From Streptomyces sp. yr375 (GTDB lineage: Bacteria > Actinomycetota > Actinomycetes > Streptomycetales > Streptomycetaceae), in assembly GCF_900110755.1 (NCBI RefSeq), contig NZ_FOFF01000003.1, forward strand, positions 248,001-312,000: a DNA stretch of 64,000 nucleotides, given 5' to 3'. The position numbers were made by a program, and so were the translations under genes. Every line of letters begins with the position of its first letter. The stretch's first letter is position 1. Positions 60,338 to 64,000 of this stretch are shown here, in pieces. The notes under the pieces are model-generated. The model did no database searches. It was not told the origin of the DNA and saw only the letters and a list, made by a program, of their open reading frames with translations.

Positions 60338-61006
60338 ATGGCACATCAGGCAGGAGAGCGGCGGTCCGTACCGCGGCCCGTCCCCGAGAGTCCCGACGCC
60401 CGGGCGTATCTGCAGGACTACGCCACATACCTGGAGGCAGTCCCCTTTCCGTCCGTCGTCCTCGACCACCGCTGGGACGTGGTGCTGTCGAACGCCGCTT
60501 TCGCGTCACTTTTCCGGGACGTGAGCGCGCATCCGACAGCGCTGCCGGGCGACAACTTCCTGCGGTTCGTCCTGTTCCATCCGGACGCGTCGTCGGTCCT
60601 CGGCGACCATGAGGCCGGCTGGTGCCTGCCGATGCTCGCCCGCTTCGCGGCGGCCGTGGAGCGGCACGGCCACGACCACGGGTTGCAGGCGATCCGCCGC
60701 GAGATCGCCCAGGACCCGATCATGGAGGCCGCCTACCGGCACGGGCTGCCGCACTGGATCCGCGCGGTCGGCGAGGAGGCCGTCGAGCACGACGGGGCGG
60801 TCCGTCCGCTCCTGCACCCCGATCCGCGCTGGGGTGCCACGCAGTGCCGTATCGTCGGCGACACCCCCAGAACCCTCCAGGACTTGGGGTACACGCGGCT
60901 GACGATGGTGCTGCGTGACACCCGCCCGGCGTTCGCACCCCGCAGGAAGCGCACCGTGCGCCGCACGGCGAGCCACCTCAGCGTGGTCCCGGCCCCCGAG
61001 GCCTGA
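60338..61006 (+). CDS. MmyB-type ligand-binding domain protein without HTH
   Basis: 222 residues. The LBD found at the C-terminus of MmyB/MltR-like XRE regulators is visible: AYLQDYATYLEAVPFPSVVL, HRWDVVLSNAAFASLFRDVS, NFLRFVLFHPDASSVLGDHE and the late QDLGYTRLTMVLRDTRPAF. The usual N-terminal HTH is missing; the basic C-terminal tail (RRKRTVRRTASH) is not an HTH. It may bind a fatty-acid-like ligand and act through a partner such as the divergent XRE protein. Confidence 0.8.
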   Translation: MAHQAGERRSVPRPVPESPDARAYLQDYATYLEAVPFPSVVLDHRWDVVLSNAAFASLFRDVSAHPTALPGDNFLRFVLFHPDASSVLGDHEAGWCLPMLARFAAAVERHGHDHGLQAIRREIAQDPIMEAAYRHGLPHWIRAVGEEAVEHDGAVRPLLHPDPRWGATQCRIVGDTPRTLQDLGYTRLTMVLRDTRPAFAPRRKRTVRRTASHLSVVPAPEA

Positions 61007-61090
61007 GCGACCCCCGGGACCTGACCGGGCACCGTCGGCGTTCAGGTCGCCGACGGCGCCCTGGTCGGCCCGTCCACCCCGCCCTGCTTT

Positions 61091-61107
61091 ACGCAAGTGA
61101 CTTGCGT
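61091..61107. promoter_or_regulatory. Operator of the LacI regulator (autoregulation)
   Basis: ACGCAAGT-G-ACTTGCGT, a perfect 17-base palindrome 23 bases before the ATG. Two more TTGCG half-sites follow at 61111 and 61122. The CTTGC-type half-site recalls the repeated CTTGCAG recognised by MalR in Streptomyces. Confidence 0.75.
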
Positions 61108-61129
61108 CGCTTGCGCTATTCTTGCGCGC

Positions 61130-62125
61130 ATGACGCGACGACTTGCGGAAGTGGCCAAGAAGGTCGGGGTCAGCGAGGCCACGGTCAGCCGGGTGCTCAA
61201 CGGCAAGCCCGGCGTCTCCGACGCCACCCGGCAGTCCGTGCTGTCCGCCCTCGACGTCCTCGGTTACGAACGGCCCACGCAACTGCGCGGCGAGCGCGCG
61301 CGGCTCGTGGGCCTGGTGCTGCCCGAGTTGCAGAACCCGATCTTCCCGGCGTTCGCCGAGGTCATCGGCGGGGCGCTGGCGCAGCTCGGGCTCACCCCGG
61401 TGCTGTGCACACAGACCAAGGGCGGCGTCTCCGAGGCCGACTACGTGGATCTGCTGCTGCACCAGCAGGTCTCCGGCGTCGTGTTCGCCGGCGGTCTGTA
61501 CGCCCAGGCCGACGCCCCGCACGAGCACTACCGGCGGCTCGCCGCGCGCAACATCCCGGTGGTGCTGGTCAACGCGTCCATCGAGCACCTCGGCTTCCCG
61601 GGCGTCTCCTGCGACGACGCCGTGGCCGTGGAGCAGGCCTGGCGGCATCTCGCCTCGCTGGGGCACGAGCGGATCGGGCTGGTGCTGGGCCCCGCCGACC
61701 ATGTGCCGTCGGCGCGCAAACTGGCCGCCGCGCGGGCGCTGGCCGACCTCCCGGACGAACACGTCGCCCGCGCCATGTTCTCCATCGAAAGCGGTCACGC
61801 GGCGGCCTCCCGGCTCATCGACCGGGGCGTCACCGGCTTCATCTGTGCCAGCGACCCGCTCGCCCTCGGCGTCGTCAGGGCCGCCCGGCGCAAGGGCCTC
61901 GACGTGCCGGGGCGGGTGTCGGTGGTCGGCTACGACGACTCCGCGCTGATGAACTGCACCGACCCGCCCCTGACGACCGTGCGCCAGCCCATCGAGGCCA
62001 TGGGCAGGGCGGCGGTGGAACTGCTGAACGCGCAGGTCGGCGGGGGTGCCGTAGCCCCCGAAGAGCTGCTCTTCGAACCGGAACTGGTGGTCCGCGGCTC
62101 CACCGCGCAGGTGTTCCGCCCCTAG
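61130..62125 (+). CDS. LacI-family regulator, MalR/AglR-like
   Basis: 331 residues from the ATG starting TRRLAEVAKKVGVSEATVSR, a typical LacI headpiece with hinge ERPTQLRGERARLVGLV. The sensor domain shows PELQNPIFPAFAEVIGGAL, GVSCDDAVAVEQAWRHLASL, GFICASDPLALGVVRAARRK and DPPLTTVRQPIEAMGRAAVE. Wording is close to the maltose/alpha-glucoside regulators of Streptomyces. It directly precedes a sugar-binding lipoprotein and permease, whose transcription it should control. Confidence 0.92.
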   Translation: MTRRLAEVAKKVGVSEATVSRVLNGKPGVSDATRQSVLSALDVLGYERPTQLRGERARLVGLVLPELQNPIFPAFAEVIGGALAQLGLTPVLCTQTKGGVSEADYVDLLLHQQVSGVVFAGGLYAQADAPHEHYRRLAARNIPVVLVNASIEHLGFPGVSCDDAVAVEQAWRHLASLGHERIGLVLGPADHVPSARKLAAARALADLPDEHVARAMFSIESGHAAASRLIDRGVTGFICASDPLALGVVRAARRKGLDVPGRVSVVGYDDSALMNCTDPPLTTVRQPIEAMGRAAVELLNAQVGGGAVAPEELLFEPELVVRGSTAQVFRP

Positions 62126-62239
62126 ATCCGGCCACTGACTGTCGAATAATTGCATATTCTGCGCGACATCTTGCGGACCCTTGTCGCCGGTGCTTGAGTG
62201 TGCGGCGCGCCCACCGCTCCTTCCCAGAGGGGTTCACCC

Positions 62240-63580
62240 ATGAGAAGCACCGGGTTCCGCCGTACCGTCGCCGCGCTCGGCGTCGGCTGCCTCGCGCTCA
62301 CCGCCTGCGCGTCGAACGACGACACCGCGAGCGGCACGACCCGCATCACGGTCAACTGCATGCCGCCCCGGAGCGCCAAGGTCGACCGCGCGTTCTTCGA
62401 GGAGGACGTCGCCGCCTTCGAGAAGCAGCACCCGGACATCGACGTCGTCGCGCACGACGCCTTCCCCTGCCAGGACCCCAAGACGTTCGACGCCAAGCTC
62501 GCCGGCGGCCAGATGGAGGACGTCTTCTACACGTACTTCACCGACGCCCGACACGTCGTCGACATCCGGCAGGCCGCCGATCTCACGCCGTATCTCAAGG
62601 AGTTGACGAGCTACGGCACCCTTCAGAAGCAGTTGCGCGACATCTACACCGTCGATGGCAAGGTCTACGGCATCCCGCGCACCGGTTACTCGATGGGACT
62701 GGTCTACAACCGCAGACTCTTCGAGCGGGCCGGCCTCGACCCCGACCGGCCGCCGGCCACCTGGGCCGAACTCCGCGCCGACGCACGGAAGATCGCCGCA
62801 CTGGGCGACGGCGTCCTCGGCTACGCCGACTACAGCGCCCAGAACCAAGGGGGTTGGCACTTCACCGCCGAGCTGTACGCGCAGGGCGGCGACGTGGTGA
62901 GCGCCGACGGCGCGAAGGCCACCGTCGACACCCCCGAGGGCCACGCCGTGCTGCGAAACCTGCACGACATGCGCTGGAGCGACGACTCCATGGGCAGCAA
63001 GCAGTTGCTGGTCATCAACGACGTCCAGCAGTTGATGGGTTCGGGCCGACTCGGCATGTACCTCGCCGCGCCGGACAACATCCCGATCCTGGTCAAGGAG
63101 AAGGGCGGCCGCTACCAGGACCTCGCGCTGGGTCCCATGCCCGGCGGCAAGGGCACGCTCATCGGCGGCGACGGCTACATGTTCGGCAAGGACGACAGCC
63201 CCGAGCAGATCCGCGCCGGACTGAAGTGGCTCGACCACATGTTCCTCACCCCCGGCGACGGCTTCCTCGGCGACTACGCCCGCGCGAAGAAGGCGGGCGC
63301 GCCGGTCGGCCTGCCCGAGCCACGGCTGTTCACCGGCGCCGCCGACGCCAGGGACCAGCAGGTCAAGAAGGCCAACGCCAACGTGCCCGTGGAGAACTAC
63401 CAGGCCTTCCTGGACGGCAACCACAAGCTCGAGATGAAGATCGAGCCACCGCACGCGCAGCAGATCTACTCCGTCCTCGACGCGGCCGTCTCCGCCGTCC
63501 TCACCCAGAAGGACGCCGACCTCGACCAGCTCCTCCAGGACGCCTCAGGCAAGATCGACGGCATCCTGGCCCGGGGCTGA
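62240..63580 (+). CDS. Sugar ABC transporter substrate-binding lipoprotein
   Basis: 446 residues; ATG with AGAGGGG upstream. Lipoprotein signal MRSTGFRRTVAALGVGCLAL with lipobox LTAC near residue 22. Cluster B binding-protein features: DLTPYLKELTSYGTLQKQLR, VYGIPRTGYSMGLVYNRRLF, PATWAELRADARKIA, GDGYMFGKDDSPEQIRAGLKW. The 114-base spacer after lacI contains further TTGC-type half-sites (around 62145-62175), so it is likely repressed by LacI. An alpha-glucoside-type ligand is possible. Confidence 0.9.
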   Translation: MRSTGFRRTVAALGVGCLALTACASNDDTASGTTRITVNCMPPRSAKVDRAFFEEDVAAFEKQHPDIDVVAHDAFPCQDPKTFDAKLAGGQMEDVFYTYFTDARHVVDIRQAADLTPYLKELTSYGTLQKQLRDIYTVDGKVYGIPRTGYSMGLVYNRRLFERAGLDPDRPPATWAELRADARKIAALGDGVLGYADYSAQNQGGWHFTAELYAQGGDVVSADGAKATVDTPEGHAVLRNLHDMRWSDDSMGSKQLLVINDVQQLMGSGRLGMYLAAPDNIPILVKEKGGRYQDLALGPMPGGKGTLIGGDGYMFGKDDSPEQIRAGLKWLDHMFLTPGDGFLGDYARAKKAGAPVGLPEPRLFTGAADARDQQVKKANANVPVENYQAFLDGNHKLEMKIEPPHAQQIYSVLDAAVSAVLTQKDADLDQLLQDASGKIDGILARG

Positions 63581-63585
63581 GCCCG

Positions 63586-64000
63586 ATGCCGACGTCTATA
63601 CCGACGCCGATACCGAAGACCGCGGCGGCGCGGCCCGTCGAGGCGGCGGGCGGCCGCCCGGTGCAGCCGCCGCCCCCGGCCGGGCACCGCATGCGCCGCC
63701 GCCTCGCCGACCAGGCACGCGCCTACGCCTTCCTCCTCGGCGGGCTGCTCTGCTTCGCCCTGTTCTCCTGGTATCCGGCGATCCGCGCGGTCGTGATCGC
63801 CTTCCAGAAGTACACGCCCGGCTCCTCACCCGAGTGGGTCGGCACCGCCAACTTCACCCGCGTCTGGCACGACCCGGAGTTCACCGCCGCCTGGCGCAAC
63901 ACGCTCACCTTCACCCTGCTCGCCCTGCTGATCGGCTTCGCCGTCCCCTTCGCGCTGGCTCTCGTCCTCAACGAACTCCGGCACGCGAAAGCCTTCTTCA
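63586..64000 (+). CDS. Sugar ABC transporter permease (MalF type), 3' end outside window
   Basis: The first 138 codons are present. A Pro/Ala-rich cytoplasmic start (MPTSIPTPIPKTAAARPVEA) is followed by the first membrane segment AFLLGGLLCFALFSWYPAI, the YTPGSSPEWVGTANFTRVW periplasmic block, and a second membrane segment LTFTLLALLIGFAVPFALAL. Five bases after the binding protein; continues past the edge. The MalG-type partner and glycosidases should follow. Confidence 0.9.
   Translation, partial: MPTSIPTPIPKTAAARPVEAAGGRPVQPPPPAGHRMRRRLADQARAYAFLLGGLLCFALFSWYPAIRAVVIAFQKYTPGSSPEWVGTANFTRVWHDPEFTAAWRNTLTFTLLALLIGFAVPFALALVLNELRHAKAFF

Noticed and set aside
1..64000. CRISPR arrays, complete insertion sequences, prophage genes, rRNA or tRNA genes
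   Set aside because: Looked for direct repeat-spacer patterns, transposase motifs and tRNA folds; none supported. The repeats present are tandem, not spaced.

Overview
The window is high-GC (roughly 70 percent) actinobacterial DNA. It has strong G/C third-position bias, many GTG starts, ATGA/GTGA overlaps, Tat and lipoprotein signals, and F420- and MarR/TetR/LacI-rich regulation. Everything fits a Streptomyces chromosome. From memory, 10.7-19.3 kb and 55.7-57.3 kb match the S. coelicolor SCO6657-SCO6673 neighbourhood; this was not checked by search.

Layout. 0-3.5 kb: the end of an FAD amine/amino-acid oxidase, then a Lys1-like and a Lys9-like saccharopine dehydrogenase in one overlapping operon (split LKR/SDH, probably lysine catabolism), then a GNAT fragment. 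3.5-5.5 kb: a serine beta-lactamase-fold esterase, a TetR remnant and an F420/FMN split-barrel protein. 5.5-10.7 kb: a shikimate/quinate catabolic regulon made of an MHS transporter, a TetR regulator, a shikimate/quinate dehydrogenase and a QsuB-type 3-dehydroshikimate dehydratase fused to an HPPD-like domain. Two matching candidate operators tie the loci together. 10.7-19.3 kb: a membrane protein followed by a translationally coupled pentose-phosphate operon (tal-zwf-opcA-pgi-gnd). The transketolase at its head has lost about 470 internal codons and is frameshifted. 19.4-22.7 kb: an AraC regulator, the 5' part of a group II intron, an alpha/beta hydrolase/TetR pair and a decayed stretch. This part looks like a small acquired island.

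22.7-25.6 kb: a secreted GH16 glucanase with a carbohydrate-binding domain behind a CebR-like operator, and an L,D-transpeptidase lipoprotein. 25.9-30.5 kb: a two-gene cassette encoding 907- and 642-residue proteins that I cannot assign; this is the best candidate for an undescribed system. 30.6-36.1 kb: IclR and MarR regulators and an SDR / amidohydrolase / acyl-CoA ligase / MaoC operon, apparently for CoA-dependent breakdown of an organic (perhaps aromatic) acid of unknown identity. 36.2-54 kb: a large glycan-use locus. One arm runs SBP - two ABC permeases - GH2 beta-galactosidase - Tat-exported metallophosphoesterase - Tat-exported PHP metallohydrolase. The other arm runs DeoR - GH4 - GH38 alpha-mannosidase - GH29 alpha-L-fucosidase. 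A PfkB kinase lies between them.

54.2-60.3 kb: an ATP-grasp enzyme, a phosphoesterase/Sfp-type PPTase pair, an alpha/beta hydrolase, and an XRE regulator with an HExxH ImmA-like partner. 60.3-64 kb: an orphan MmyB-type sensor domain, then a LacI regulator with its own operator, and the start of a sugar ABC operon that runs off the edge.

A recurring feature is short tandem duplication. Examples are 9-bp units in tal, 33-bp units in the beta-galactosidase, a 20-bp unit at the phosphoesterase stop codon and a 151-bp copy of the iclR 3' end. Part of this strain's variation therefore seems to come from slippage or local duplication.
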